64,000 nt of DNA from Leclercia adecarboxylata (GTDB lineage Bacteria > Pseudomonadota > Gammaproteobacteria > Enterobacterales > Enterobacteriaceae), in the NCBI GenBank assembly GCA_901472455.1, contig LR590464.1, forward strand, positions 4,340,001-4,404,000, given 5' to 3'. Below the pieces are notes generated by a model. It was not told the DNA's origin. It worked only from the letters and a program-made list of their open reading frames with translations, and did not search any database. Both the position numbers and the translations under genes were made by a program. Shown here piece by piece: positions 44,440 to 53,986 of this stretch (positions are counted from its first letter, which is position 1; each line of letters starts with the position of its first letter).

Positions 44440-45102
44440 ATGGAACTTTTGACCCAACTACTGAATGCCTTATGGGCTCAGGATTTCGAAACGCTGGCCA
44501 ATCCTTCCATGATTGGCATGCTCTATTTTGTCCTGTTTATGATTCTGTTTCTTGAAAACGGTCTGCTGCCTGCCGCTTTCCTGCCTGGCGATAGCCTGCT
44601 GGTACTGGTGGGCGTGCTCTGTGCAAAAGGGGCAATGCAATTCCCGCAAACCGTTCTGCTGCTGACCATTGCTGCCAGCCTCGGCTGCTGGCTGAGCTAT
44701 ATCCAGGGGCGATGGCTTGGCAATACGCACATCGTGCAAAACTGGCTTTCCCATCTCCCGGCACACTATCACCAGCGAGCGCATCATCTGTTCCACAAGC
44801 ACGGGCTTTCTGCGCTGCTGGTCGGCCGCTTTATCGCTTTTGTGCGTACCCTGCTGCCAACCATTGCCGGGCTTTCCGGTCTCAGCAGCACGCGTTTTCA
44901 GTTCTTCAACTGGATGAGTGGCCTACTGTGGGTGCTGATCCTGACGACTCTTGGTTATCTGCTCGGCAAAACGCCGGTCTTCCTGAAGTACGAAGACCAG
45001 CTGATGTCCTGCCTGATGTTGCTGCCTGTGGTGCTACTGGTGTTCGGCCTGATTGGCTCGCTGGTGGTGTTGTGGAAGAAAAAACACGGAAGTCAGGGTT
45101 AA
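44440..45102 (+). CDS. yqjA: YqjA, DedA-family membrane protein
   Basis: DedA/SNARE-associated membrane protein, proposed proton-coupled transporter needed for alkaline tolerance and, with YghB, for division and envelope integrity; the family is now linked to undecaprenyl-phosphate or lipid recycling. Intact, 220 residues, with the acidic ENGLLPAAFLPGD and arginine-bearing GRFIAFVRTLLPTIAG segments. AGGAA lies before the ATG. Followed by mzrA after 4 bases, so one operon. Confidence 0.95.
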   Translation: MELLTQLLNALWAQDFETLANPSMIGMLYFVLFMILFLENGLLPAAFLPGDSLLVLVGVLCAKGAMQFPQTVLLLTIAASLGCWLSYIQGRWLGNTHIVQNWLSHLPAHYHQRAHHLFHKHGLSALLVGRFIAFVRTLLPTIAGLSGLSSTRFQFFNWMSGLLWVLILTTLGYLLGKTPVFLKYEDQLMSCLMLLPVVLLVFGLIGSLVVLWKKKHGSQG

Positions 45103-45106
45103 GGTG

Positions 45107-45487
45107 ATGAACAATTCAACCCCGTCACTGCGCCGTCTCTCTTACGCCATCGTTGCGCTGATGATGTTCAGCGCCTTGTTGCTGGCCTGGGCGGCGCTGC
45201 AAAAGCAGGAATCGACGTTAGCTATCCGGTCCGTTAATCAGGGCACCACCATGCCCGATGGCTTCTCTATCTGGCATCATCTGGATGCAAACGGCATTCA
45301 GTTTAAGAGTATTACCCCGCAGAACGACGTGCTGCTGATCACCTTCGACTCCAGCGTGCAGAGCGCCGCAGCGAAGAAGGTACTCGACCGCAGCCTGCAT
45401 GGTTATATCATTGCTCAACAGGATGACAATAATCAGGCAGTCCTCTGGCTCACGCGTCTGCGTGATACCTCGCGTCTGTTAGGCTAA
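45107..45487 (+). CDS. mzrA: MzrA, EnvZ/OmpR modulator
   Basis: Small bitopic inner-membrane protein that binds EnvZ and connects the CpxAR and EnvZ-OmpR systems. 126 residues; one N-terminal helix (about residues 11-31) and a periplasmic domain beginning QKQESTLAIRSVNQGTTMPD, strongly conserved with E. coli YqjB. The ATG at 45107 is preferred to a GTG one codon upstream. Coupled to yqjA. Confidence 0.93.
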   Translation: MNNSTPSLRRLSYAIVALMMFSALLLAWAALQKQESTLAIRSVNQGTTMPDGFSIWHHLDANGIQFKSITPQNDVLLITFDSSVQSAAAKKVLDRSLHGYIIAQQDDNNQAVLWLTRLRDTSRLLG

Positions 45488-45643
45488 ATTTCCACTATTC
45501 TGAATCTTTTCACTCACTTTGGTGATATCACCCGTTTACTTACTATGCTTAAGTACGCGGAGCACCTCCCACTCGTACTCCGCACGATTCTGGAAACCGA
45601 CATTCCCGCTGGTTATGTCGAAAAACAATGGAAGGTTTTCATA

Positions 45644-46012
45644 ATGAATTACCGCATCGCCCTGGGCCTCGCCCTTTTTTCTTTGAGTGCAGCATCGTTC
45701 GCGTCTTCTCTCTGTCTGGAGAAGGAAAAGGATATTCAACGCGAGATCAGCTACGCTGAAAAGCATAACAATCAGAATCGAATCAATGGGCTGAAGAAGG
45801 CTCTTAGCGAAGTTCAAGCTAACTGTTCAGACAGCAAGCTGCGTGCCGATCATCAGCGCAAGATTGCCGATCAGAAAGAGGAGATTGCTGAGCGCCGCCG
45901 CGATCTGGCGGAGGCAAAAGAGAAAGGCGATGCAGATAAGATTACTAAACGTGAGAATAAATTGCAGGAAGCCGAGAACGAGCTGAAAGCGCTGGAGTCT
46001 CGCGATTACTGA
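45644..46012 (+). CDS. yqjC: YqjC, periplasmic DUF1090 protein
   Basis: 122 residues. Signal peptide (MNYRIALGLALFSLSAASFA) then a charged, helical body of Glu/Lys-rich coiled coil (QKEEIAERRRDLAEAKEKGD). The start at 45644 has GGAAGG upstream. Typical first gene of the yqjCDE(K) group, osmotic- and stationary-phase-linked in E. coli. Function unknown. Confidence 0.92.
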   Translation: MNYRIALGLALFSLSAASFASSLCLEKEKDIQREISYAEKHNNQNRINGLKKALSEVQANCSDSKLRADHQRKIADQKEEIAERRRDLAEAKEKGDADKITKRENKLQEAENELKALESRDY

Positions 46013-46040
46013 TTTAACGACATCTTAACAGGAGAGAATC

Positions 46041-46346
46041 ATGTCAAAAGATACTACGTCAGACCATTTACGCGCTGAACTAAAGTCCCTGGCGGATACC
46101 CTGGAAGAGGTGCTGAGCTCCTCGAGCAGTAAGTCGAAAGAAGAGCTGAGTAAACTGCGCAATAAAGCGGAGCAGGCCCTGCATGAGAGCCGCTACCGTC
46201 TGGGCGAAACCAGCGATGTGCTGGCGAAACAGACCCGTGAAGCCGCTGCGCGCGCCGATGAGTACGTCCGTGAAAATCCGTGGGCCGGGGTAGGTATCGG
46301 TGCTGCGGTGGGCGTCGTCATCGGCATGCTCCTGACGCGACGTTAA
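46041..46346 (+). CDS. yqjD: YqjD, membrane-anchored ribosome-binding protein
   Basis: DUF883/ElaB family, 101 residues. A cytoplasmic amphipathic helical part is followed by a C-terminal membrane anchor (WAGVGIGAAVGVVIGMLL). E. coli YqjD ties ribosomes to the inner membrane in stationary phase. Intact, AGGAGAG before the ATG. Same operon as yqjE, 2 bases apart. Confidence 0.94.
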   Translation: MSKDTTSDHLRAELKSLADTLEEVLSSSSSKSKEELSKLRNKAEQALHESRYRLGETSDVLAKQTREAAARADEYVRENPWAGVGIGAAVGVVIGMLLTRR

Positions 46347-46348
46347 TT

Positions 46349-46747
46349 ATGGAAGATTCACGTCAACCACAAGGGCCCGCAAAAAACGTCCTCGGTATCG
46401 GACAGCGGATTTTAACCACTCTCGTCGGCATCGCGGAGACGCGTATTCGCCTGGCAGTGGTTGAACTGGAAGAAGAGAAAGCAAACCTCTTCCAGCTGCT
46501 ACTGATGTTGGGGTTGACCATGCTCTTCGCCGCTTTTGGCCTGATGAGCCTTATGGTATTGATTATCTGGGCAGTCGATCCGCAGTACCGCCTGAATGTG
46601 ATGATTGGCACAACCGTGGTACTGCTGCTTGCCGCCCTGATAGGTGGCATCTGGACGATGCGCAAAGTGCGCCACTCCACCCTGCTCCATCATACCCGTA
46701 AGGAACTGGCCAACGATCGGTCATTGCTGGAGGATGAGAAAAAGTGA
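46349..46747 (+). CDS. yqjE: YqjE, holin-like DUF1469 membrane protein
   Basis: 132 residues with two transmembrane segments (about 49-75 and 86-106) and charged termini. Family Phage_holin_3_6. Function unknown; operon partner of yqjD. The stop overlaps the start of yqjK by 4 bases (GTGA). Confidence 0.92.
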   Translation: MEDSRQPQGPAKNVLGIGQRILTTLVGIAETRIRLAVVELEEEKANLFQLLLMLGLTMLFAAFGLMSLMVLIIWAVDPQYRLNVMIGTTVVLLLAALIGGIWTMRKVRHSTLLHHTRKELANDRSLLEDEKK

Positions 46748-47058
46748 GCAGAAGCAGATCAGAACGTCAGCGAGAGAAGGCATTTTTGCTGAGCAAAATC
46801 CAGCAACAACGGATTGATCTGTCAGCGAGTAGCCGTGACTGGCTGGCGGTGACCCACGCTTACGATCGTGGCTGGAATACGTTCCTGAGCCTCCGTGCCT
46901 GGGCACTGGTAGGGAGCAGCATTCTGGCGGTGCGGGCAGTCCGACATCCGAACAGGCTGATCCGCTGGGCGCGCCGTGGCTTTGGTATCTGGAGTGCCTG
47001 GAAGCTGGTTAAGTCGACCATCAGTCAGCAGCAGTTACGCAAATCCGACGCGCACTGA
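46744..47058 (+). CDS. yqjK: YqjK-like protein
   Basis: 104 residues, strongly basic. GTG start at 46744 overlapping the yqjE stop. An N-terminal helix rich in Arg/Gln is followed by a hydrophobic mid-section (LRAWALVGSSILAVRAV) and a basic tail. Family role unknown. A clear terminator follows at 47080. Confidence 0.9.
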   Translation: MSRSRSERQREKAFLLSKIQQQRIDLSASSRDWLAVTHAYDRGWNTFLSLRAWALVGSSILAVRAVRHPNRLIRWARRGFGIWSAWKLVKSTISQQQLRKSDAH

Positions 47059-47079
47059 CGTTACTCTCTGCCTCACCCG

Positions 47080-47109
47080 GTAAAGCGCCTTCTGGCGCTT
47101 TACTTTTTT
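47080..47109 (+). terminator. Terminator of yqjCDEK
   Basis: GTAAAGCGCC pairs perfectly with GGCGCTTTAC across a TTCT loop, followed by six T. Confidence 0.93.
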
Positions 47110-47279
47110 GTGCCGCCCCTTCTTGCTCAATATCTTTGATAAAGATTGACAGTTTTCCTTGCTAACAATCGCCCTTCGCCCCGTTTATGATTCTCTCCAT
47201 CGACAGCGAGACCGCGGCATACGCCCGATTTTGCACATAAAAGAGTATTTACAGCCCAAGTGGTTCCCTGGAGAGTAAG

Positions 47280-47672
47280 ATGAAAAAATTAGAAGATGTT
47301 GGTGTATTGGTTGCGCGTATCCTGATGCCAATCCTGTTTATTACTGCAGGCTGGGGCAAAATCGGTGGTTATGCCGGGACGCAACAATATATGGAAGCGA
47401 TGGGCGTTCCGGGGTTCCTGCTGCCGCTGACCATTCTGCTTGAGCTTGGCGGTGGTCTGGCGATTCTGTTCGGTTTCCTGACCCGCACCACGGCGCTGTT
47501 TACCGCAGGCTTCACCCTGCTGACCGCGTTCCTGTTCCACAGCAACTTTGCGGAAGGCGTGAACTCTCTGATGTTCATGAAAAACCTGACCATCGCAGGC
47601 GGTTACCTGCTGCTGGCCATCACCGGGCCGGGTGCATACAGCATCGACCGCGTTCTGAATAAGAAGTGGTAA
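47280..47672 (+). CDS. yqjF: YqjF, DoxX-family inner-membrane protein
   Basis: 130 residues, four helices, DoxX family (LVARILMPILFITAGWGKI, ELGGGLAILFGFLTR, KNLTIAGGYLLL). Often described as a quinol-linked or aromatic-compound-responsive protein; YhaJ regulates yqjF in E. coli strains used as explosive biosensors, and yhaJ lies nearby here. Intact. SD-like GGAG before the ATG. Confidence 0.92.
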   Translation: MKKLEDVGVLVARILMPILFITAGWGKIGGYAGTQQYMEAMGVPGFLLPLTILLELGGGLAILFGFLTRTTALFTAGFTLLTAFLFHSNFAEGVNSLMFMKNLTIAGGYLLLAITGPGAYSIDRVLNKKW

Positions 47673-47690
47673 GCACGCTATACTGAATCA

Positions 47691-47718
47691 AAAAGCGAGG
47701 AGATATCTCCTCGCTTTT
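47691..47718. terminator. Palindromic terminator between yqjF and yqjG
   Basis: A near-perfect inverted repeat centred on GATATC, AAAAGCGAGGA to TCCTCGCTTTT. It ends 19 bases before the yqjG ATG, so it may attenuate readthrough from yqjF. Confidence 0.88.
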
Positions 47719-47737
47719 GCTATCTAAGGAGGAAAAG

Positions 47738-48724
47738 ATGGGACAACTCGTAGACGGCGTCTGGCAGGATACCTGGTATGACACCAAATCCACCGGGGGA
47801 CGCTTTAAGCGCTCCGTTTCGGCCTTCCGTAACTGGCTTACCGCCGACGGCGCGCCTGGCCCGAGCGGCGAAGGTGGCTTTGCAGCAGAGAAGGATCGTT
47901 ACCATCTCTATGTTTCGCTTGCCTGCCCATGGGCGCACCGTACGCTGATCGTTCGCGCCCTGAAGGGACTGGAATCACTGATCCCCGTGTCAGTCGTGCA
48001 TCCGTTGATGCTGGAAAACGGCTGGACCTTCGGCAACGATTTCCCGGCAGCCACCGGCGATTCGCTCTATCACCATGATTTTCTTTATCAGCTCTATCTG
48101 CGCGCCGATCCTCACTACACTGGCCGGGTCACCGTTCCGGTACTGTGGGACAAAAAAAATCAGACCATTGTCAGCAATGAATCGGCAGAGATCATCCGCA
48201 TGTTCAACACCGCGTTTGATGCTCACGGCGCCCGGGCCGGCGATTATTATCCGCCAGCGCTGCGCGAAAAAATTGATGACCTCAACAGCTGGATCTACGA
48301 CAACGTTAACAATGGTGTCTACAAGGCCGGATTTGCCACCAGCCAGGAAGCTTACGACGAAGCCGTGAACAACGTCTTTGCATCGCTGGAGCGCCTGGAG
48401 CAGATCCTCGGTCAACACCGCTATCTGACCGGCGACCAGCTGACCGAAGCCGATATTCGTTTGTGGACCACCCTGGTGCGTTTTGACCCGGTTTACGTGA
48501 CCCACTTCAAATGCGACAAACACCGGATCAGCGATTACCTCAACCTGTACGGTTTCCTGCGTGACATCTATCAGATGCCGGGGATTGCGGAGACGGTCGA
48601 TTTTGACCACATTCGTAACCACTATTACCGCAGCCACAAAACCATCAACCCGACGGGCATCATCTCCATTGGCCCGTGGCAGGATCTGACTGAACCACAC
48701 GGTCGCGACGCGCGTTTCGGCTAA
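47738..48724 (+). CDS. yqjG: YqjG, glutathionyl-hydroquinone reductase
   Basis: Xi-class glutathione transferase that reduces glutathionyl-hydroquinones. 328 residues from the ATG at 47738 with AGGAGG upstream. Catalytic cysteine 63 in SLACPWAHRT, then the GST C-terminal helical domain. Conserved end WQDLTEPHGRDARFG. Intact. Redox link with neighbouring yqjF. Confidence 0.95.
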   Translation: MGQLVDGVWQDTWYDTKSTGGRFKRSVSAFRNWLTADGAPGPSGEGGFAAEKDRYHLYVSLACPWAHRTLIVRALKGLESLIPVSVVHPLMLENGWTFGNDFPAATGDSLYHHDFLYQLYLRADPHYTGRVTVPVLWDKKNQTIVSNESAEIIRMFNTAFDAHGARAGDYYPPALREKIDDLNSWIYDNVNNGVYKAGFATSQEAYDEAVNNVFASLERLEQILGQHRYLTGDQLTEADIRLWTTLVRFDPVYVTHFKCDKHRISDYLNLYGFLRDIYQMPGIAETVDFDHIRNHYYRSHKTINPTGIISIGPWQDLTEPHGRDARFG

Positions 48725-48732
48725 ACCCCCAG

Positions 48733-48754
48733 GGGCGCTTCTCAGGCGCCCTTT
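48733..48754 (+). terminator. Probable yqjG terminator
   Basis: GGGCGC and GCGCCC stem with a short loop, followed by TTT and a C/T-rich stretch. The T tract is poor. Confidence 0.55.
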
Positions 48755-48832
48755 ACCCCTCTTTTATTCCCGTCTATGCTTTATTTGATCCCTTAGAAAA
48801 CAAGTGATTAATTGCTGCTGAGGCCTTGTAAA

Positions 48833-49198
48833 ATGGACTGGTATCTCAAAGTACTGCGAAATTATGTTGGGTTTAAAGGTCGCGCCCGCCGTAAAGAGTT
48901 CTGGATGTTTACGCTGGTGAACTTCATTCTGATTTGCGTGCTGGGACTGATCGACAAAATGCTGGGCTGGGAGCGGGCTGGCGGCGAAGGCATTCTCACC
49001 ACGGTGTATGGCCTGCTGGTGCTGATCCCGGGGTGGGCGGTGCTGTTTCGCCGGTTACATGATACCGACAGGTCGGCGTGGTGGCTGTTGTTGGTGCTGA
49101 TCCCGGTGCTCGGCTGGCTGGTTATCCTGATCTTCAACTGCCAGCGCGGAACCCCCGGTGAAAACCGTTTCGGGCCGGATCCGCTGCGAAACGAGTGA
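48833..49198 (+). CDS. yhaH: YhaH, DUF805 inner-membrane protein
   Basis: 121 residues, DUF805 family, four hydrophobic segments. Starts MDWYLKVLRNYVGFKGRARRKEFW (position 48833), the family signature with NYVGFKGRARR and FRRLHDTDRSAWW. Intact. Function unknown. Convergent with yhaJ across a REP. Confidence 0.93.
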   Translation: MDWYLKVLRNYVGFKGRARRKEFWMFTLVNFILICVLGLIDKMLGWERAGGEGILTTVYGLLVLIPGWAVLFRRLHDTDRSAWWLLLVLIPVLGWLVILIFNCQRGTPGENRFGPDPLRNE

Positions 49199-49204
49199 GA
49201 AATT

Positions 49205-49230
49205 GCCCGGCGGCGCTGCGCTTGCCGGGC
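49205..49230. repeat. Single REP unit between yhaH and yhaJ
   Basis: A 26-base palindromic REP like those at 19961 and 21381, again between convergent genes. Confidence 0.88.
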
Positions 49231-49237
49231 GTAAAGA

Positions 49238-50134
49238 TTACTTCTGAACGAACAGTTTCTGGATCTCACGCAGACACCAGGATTTGGCTTCACCCATGCT
49301 GTCACGACGCCACGCCATAATAATATCCACTTCACTGGTGTACTCCGGGCTAACCACCCGCAGCCGCCCTTCGGCAATATCTTTTTCCACAAAAGGATAC
49401 GGCATGGTGGCCACGCCCAGCCCTGCCAGCAACGCCTGACGCTTGTCTTCCAGGGTACTGACGGTAAGACGCGGCTGCTTGTCCAGCAGCTGAACGGTTA
49501 ACACCGGACGTTCGCGGGCGGTATCTGCCACCGCCACGCCACGATATTTTACGCGGGTCACTTCCGACAGGGGTTCTGGCTCCTGATGGATCGGATGATC
49601 CGGGGCCGCCACGTACACATTCAGCACTTTATAGAGCTTGCGGGAGTTGATCTCAGATGAGGAGCGGAAGTGCATATCCGGCGCGATAACGATATCGGCC
49701 CGGCCCTGCTCCAGACGTTCCCACGCCCCGGCGAGTACCTCGGTGATGATCGACAGCTGAGTGTTGGCTTTCTCTGCCAGGCGATCCACCAGCGGATAGA
49801 GCGCAGTGGTGGGCACCAGCGCCTCGGTGACCAGCGTCAGGTGCGTTTCCCAGCCGCGGGCCAGCGCTTCGGCGTCGGTGGTCAGCTTATCTGCCGCTTC
49901 CAGCAGCACGCGGCCGCGCTCCAGCAGCATTCGCCCTACGTTAGTGAATTTTGTTCGATGACCGGAGCGGTCAAACAGCACCACATCCAGCTCTTCTTCC
50001 AGCTTCTGCATGGTGTAGCTCAGGGCAGATGGCACGCGCCCAAGTTCGTCTGCTGCTGCAGCGAAGCTACCGCGTCGATCGATTGCGTCCATCACCCGCA
50101 GTGCTTCAAGGGTCAATGCTCTCTCTTTAGCCAT
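49238..50134 (-). CDS. yhaJ: YhaJ/DlsT, LysR-type regulator
   Basis: LysR regulator of 298 residues, intact. N-terminal HTH (MDAIDRRGSFAAAADELGRVPSALSYTMQ), C-terminal type-2 periplasmic-binding-like effector domain. E. coli YhaJ (DlsT) activates yqjF and yhaK and responds to aromatic compounds; both genes are close by. Divergent from yhaK over about 100 bases, the usual place for its binding site. Confidence 0.94.
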   Translation of the reverse strand: MAKERALTLEALRVMDAIDRRGSFAAAADELGRVPSALSYTMQKLEEELDVVLFDRSGHRTKFTNVGRMLLERGRVLLEAADKLTTDAEALARGWETHLTLVTEALVPTTALYPLVDRLAEKANTQLSIITEVLAGAWERLEQGRADIVIAPDMHFRSSSEINSRKLYKVLNVYVAAPDHPIHQEPEPLSEVTRVKYRGVAVADTARERPVLTVQLLDKQPRLTVSTLEDKRQALLAGLGVATMPYPFVEKDIAEGRLRVVSPEYTSEVDIIMAWRRDSMGEAKSWCLREIQKLFVQK

Positions 50135-50238
50135 GGCGTTCTCATTCAGGAAATTTGAACATACCGGGCAGAATATCTGGCTAACAATGCAGCGTCCATA
50201 CCTTTACCATTGTTTTAGTGTAAAGAGAGGTCAAGTTT

Positions 50239-50940
50239 ATGATTACGACAAGAACAGCCAAACAGTGCGGAAAAGCCGATTTCGGTTGGCTGCAGGCCCG
50301 CTACACCTTTTCCTTTGGACACTACTTTGACCCGAAACTGCTGGGCTATGCCTCTTTGCGCGTACTGAATCAGGAGGTACTCGCACCCGGGGCCTCGTTC
50401 CAGCCGCGTACCTATCCGAAAGTGGATATCCTGAACCTGATTCTTGAAGGCGAAGCAGAGTATCGCGACAGCGAGGGCAACCATGTCCAGGCGAAAGCCG
50501 GTGAAGCATTGCTGATAGCCACCCAGCCAGGCATTAGTTATAGCGAGCACAATCTCAGCAAAGATAAGACGCTGACGCGGATCCAGCTGTGGCTGGATGC
50601 CTGCCCGGAGCGTGAAAATCCACCGCTGCAGAAGATCGACCTGCAGGATGGTAAGCAGCAACTGCTGGCCTCCCCCGACGGCACTGCAGGGAGTTTGCAG
50701 TTACGCCAGCAGATTTGGCTGCATCATATCGCGCTGGATAAAGGGGAACGTCTGAGTTTTCAGCTGCATGGCCCACGCGCCTATCTGCAGTCCATTCATG
50801 GTACGGTGCATGCGTTGACGCCAGCCGAAGAGCGGGAAGCCTTGACCTGCGGCGATGGGGCATTTATCCGTGACGAGGCGAATGTCACGCTGGTCGCCGA
50901 TACGCCTTTGCGCGCATTGCTGATAGATTTGCCGGTGTAA
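50239..50940 (+). CDS. yhaK: YhaK, pirin-like bicupin
   Basis: 233 residues, two cupin domains (first: TYPKVDILNLILEGEAEYRDSEG, where pirin family metal ligands lie). Redox-sensitive pirin relative in E. coli. Intact. Target of the divergent regulator YhaJ. A hairpin at 50944 follows. Confidence 0.9.
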   Translation: MITTRTAKQCGKADFGWLQARYTFSFGHYFDPKLLGYASLRVLNQEVLAPGASFQPRTYPKVDILNLILEGEAEYRDSEGNHVQAKAGEALLIATQPGISYSEHNLSKDKTLTRIQLWLDACPERENPPLQKIDLQDGKQQLLASPDGTAGSLQLRQQIWLHHIALDKGERLSFQLHGPRAYLQSIHGTVHALTPAEEREALTCGDGAFIRDEANVTLVADTPLRALLIDLPV

Positions 50941-50943
50941 AAC

Positions 50944-50973
50944 GTCTCCTCTCTCTGTCAGGAGAGAGGAGCG
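50944..50973. terminator. Hairpin between yhaK and cyuA
   Basis: CTCCTCTCTC and GGAGAGAGGAG pair around a TGTCA loop between the convergent stops of yhaK and cyuA. There is no strong T tract. Confidence 0.6.
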
Positions 50974-50978
50974 TCATA

Positions 50979-52287
50979 TCAGGATGCCTTCTGCGCCATG
51001 ATTTCGATAATCTGCCGGTCGGTCCGCCTGCATCGAACGGCACGCCAGTGAGCAAAGATTGGCAATGGACTGTTCAACATCCCTGCGCCACAATCCCTTC
51101 GTTGCCGGTGACAGCTGAGTCATCGAGCGCCATCAACACTGCCTTCCAGGCGCTGCCCACGCTGGTTGATACCTTCATGGCACAGCTGTTAGACGCCCCG
51201 TCACAGATCATCCCGCTGACATCACCAATCATACTGCTTATCGCCATCGCGATAGCCTTATAAACGGCCATCCAGTAGCCATGCCATGCCTGCTGCCGCG
51301 CCCATGGCGGCAGTGGTGGCCGCACACAGCGCCGACAAACGAGGAAGCTGGTAGTGGATGTAAATCGCCGACAGGTGCGAAAGCATCAGCGCCCGCGCCA
51401 GTTTTTCGTCATCAGCCTGAACATGCTCAGCCACCACCAGCACGGGCATGGTGGCCGTGATCCCCTGATTACCCGACCCGGAATTGCTCATGGCGGGCAG
51501 CGTCGCTCCGCCCATGCGGGCATCCGACGCGGCGCTGGTGCGGATCACAATCGCCGATCCTAACCCCTGAGCGACAAAGCCACGTGCCTGCTGTTTCTGC
51601 AAGGTCGCGCCGATATGTAATCCCCAGTTGCCGGTTAATCCCTCCCCGGGACAGCGTATCGTTCAGGCGTGCCGCCTCCAGAATAAAACGGATCGCCGGG
51701 AACGGAACCTGCTCAACAAACTCCAGGATCTGCGACAGCGTGGTGCGCGACAGCACCGTCAGCGGATCGTCTGTGCGACATTCCGGTTGCTCATCGAGCC
51801 TGAAACGGGTTTCACCCTGGCAGTCGATCTGCACCACCCGGGTATGGCCTCCCGCAATGATGACGCTTGCCGATCTCTCCCCGGCATAAACACGGGCGCG
51901 GGAATAGAGGATCTCGTCGCAGGGTTCCTGCAATTTCACCTGCACCTTTCCGGCCGCGAGTAACGCTTTCGCCCGGGCGATGGCCGCGCCAGAGGCGTCT
52001 TTTAATACCTCCAGTCCGCCCCGGGCATTGCCACCGATTGCACCCAGCGCGGCAGCAATCGGCAACCCCACCATTCCGGTGCCAGGCACCGTCACACCCA
52101 GTCCATTTTTCATTAAATTGGGTGAAACCCACGCCTCGATATGCGTAACCTTACCGCTCAACTGTTCAGCCGCGATGGCGCAGGCCAGCGCCAGCGAGAC
52201 AGGTTCTGTGCATCCTAATGCAGGTTTAACCTCTTCCTGCACCGCGTGAATTAACAGGTTCCATAAAGGATTCATTTGCTCAGACAT
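50979..52287 (-). CDS. cyuA: CyuA (YhaM), L-cysteine desulfidase, frameshifted
   Basis: Iron-sulfur L-cysteine desulfidase/serine deaminase alpha-like protein (UPF0597), the main anaerobic cysteine catabolic enzyme. Conserved LIHAVQEEVKPALGCTEP, MKNGLGVTVPGTGMVGLP and ASDARMGGATLPAMSNSGSGNQG. Shifts near 51635, 51270, 51080 and 51020. The corrected C-terminus ends DRQIIEIMAQKAS. About 435 residues. Downstream of its transporter gene cyuP, 21 bases apart. Confidence 0.92.
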
Positions 52288-52308
52288 CGTTACGACCTTC
52301 GTTGCGCC

Positions 52309-53641
52309 TCAGGAAAAAGCGAGGAAAGGAGAAACACAAAGCAGCAGTCCGGTGATGATGATAATCGCCAGCGAGACGCCTTTATATTTGTGCAGCGCAG
52401 GGACTTTGTAGACCAGCCACGCCGGAATTAAGCAGCCCACCATGCCAAAAATAGGGCTACAAATAGAGGTGAAGCTCAGCACCGGCGCGTTTAATACGAT
52501 GGCGCTCCAGGCCAGCAGAATGGCGAAGACCATAATGCCGCGCTGTACGGTACGTTCATTGATTTTTTCGGCTGGCATTTTGCGACGCAGGATATTCATG
52601 ACGATCCCCTGGGTGGCCTCACGAAAGCCGAGATAGACGCCAAAGAAGGCGGTCATCACCGCAAAAATATTCAGCACCACGCTGACGATTTTGACCCAGC
52701 CCGCGCCATCACCGCTGATAAACTGCGCGGCGATCGCCAGGGCAGAGATATTTTGCTCATAGGCTTTGACTGCTTCGTCATGCCCCATCGCCAGTGTGAA
52801 CGAAACCGCATAGAAAAAAGACGGTCACAAACAGAATGCCAAACGCGATATTCATCGCCCGCAGGGCTTTATACCGCGCCACTTCGATCGACTTCGAGCG
52901 TGAGCGGTAGGAGATCACCATCGGACTGAGGGTCTGGATAAACAGAATGGAGGTTAAGGTAAAGGGCAGCGTAATAATGGCGTTTTTGATCAGCAGCCCC
53001 ATCGGCGGCAAGGTGCCTGTATTATAGAGATGCCACATGCCGATCATCGACAATCCTAACGCCGCCACCACCAGCAGTTTGGTGAGCACCATCAGGCTGG
53101 ACACTTTGAACAGCATTTTTTCCCCGCGCGACGAGATCGCCACCAGGATACAGATCAGGAATAAGCCATAGAAGGGGTTCTCTGACAGCAGGCCGTCCGT
53201 GATGCCGAAGGTCTGTAGATAGGATGCGCTGTCGTTGGTGATGGCAGTGGAGTAGACGAACATCCAGATAACCAGCATCACAAAATAGAGCGCCCCTAAT
53301 AGGATGCCCCAGTTTTTGCCTAAATAGCCGCTAATCACGCTGGGGTAATCTTTGCACTCCGGTGATTCCGCCAGCGTGTTAATAAACAACCGCTGGAACA
53401 GATACATGGCAGGGTAGCCGATAACAGATGAGAGAAGAAAAACCCATAGCCCCATCAGGCCAACCTGCACCGGAAGAAAAACAATGCCCGCGCCAATGGC
53501 CATCCCAATACTCATGATGACCCAACCGGTGTCATTACTGTCGAATTTAATGGCCTCCTGCCATTCACGCTCACTCATTCCTGCCCGTCTTGCCGCCGGG
53601 GAGTCGTTCACAATCACGCTGCTGTTTGTCGCCGTATCCAT
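52309..53641 (-). CDS. cyuP: CyuP (YhaO), cysteine/serine transporter, one frameshift
   Basis: Inner-membrane HAAAP/STP-family amino-acid:H+ symporter, the importer for CyuA. N-terminus MDTATNSSVIVNDSPAARR then 11 helices (DTGWVIMSIGMAIGAGIVFLP). An extra A in a run of six near 52816 moves the frame at FFYAVSFTLAMGHDE. About 443 residues, normal. Start at 53641 with an intergenic promoter region shared with the tdcE end. Confidence 0.93.
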
Positions 53642-53869
53642 TAGGCTCTCGCTTATTTTGTAGGGTAGACAGTTGTTTTTATGGGTATCCGCTCATCAGC
53701 GATAATGAGTCAGAGAGGTGCAGGCGCGTGTTATTGGAATGGAAAGATCATAGCGAGAGAGGCGGAGAAAAAAGTCACAACATTAATCAGGTTTTTCTGA
53801 GACGGAAGAAAAAATTACTCTTTATTAGAGGGAAATAATGGCCTTTTTTCTCATTGTGACGCACTTCAA

Positions 53870-53899
53870 GAAAATAAAAAACCCGCGACATGCGCGGGA
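53870..53899 (-). terminator. tdc operon terminator
   Basis: On the minus strand CCGCG-CATGT-CGCGG is followed by G and a T-rich run (TTTTTTATTTT), the classical shape of an intrinsic terminator. Confidence 0.85.
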
Positions 53900-53947
53900 A
53901 GAATTTTGGCCTTAACCCTAAATACCCCATTGCCTTGACGATTTGCG

Positions 53948-53980
53948 CCCGGCCCCCGGCATGCTGTTCCGGGGGCCGGG
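53948..53980. repeat. 12-bp GC-only inverted repeat after tdcE
   Basis: CCCGGCCCCCGG (53948-53959) and CCGGGGGCCGGG (53969-53980) pair perfectly around a 9-base loop, 6 bases after the tdcE stop. No T tract follows, so it may protect the 3' end of the tdc mRNA rather than terminate. Confidence 0.8.
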
Positions 53981-53986
53981 ACTGGC

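Larger units (their letters stand above)
53642..53986. promoter_or_regulatory. cyuP promoter region plus tdcE 3' flank
   Basis: About 345 bases without a gene. The 53642-53870 part is the cyuP leader, AT-rich with promoter-like boxes. Terminator hairpins of the tdc operon occupy 53870-53980. The tdcF and tdcG genes found here in E. coli are absent. Confidence 0.55.
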
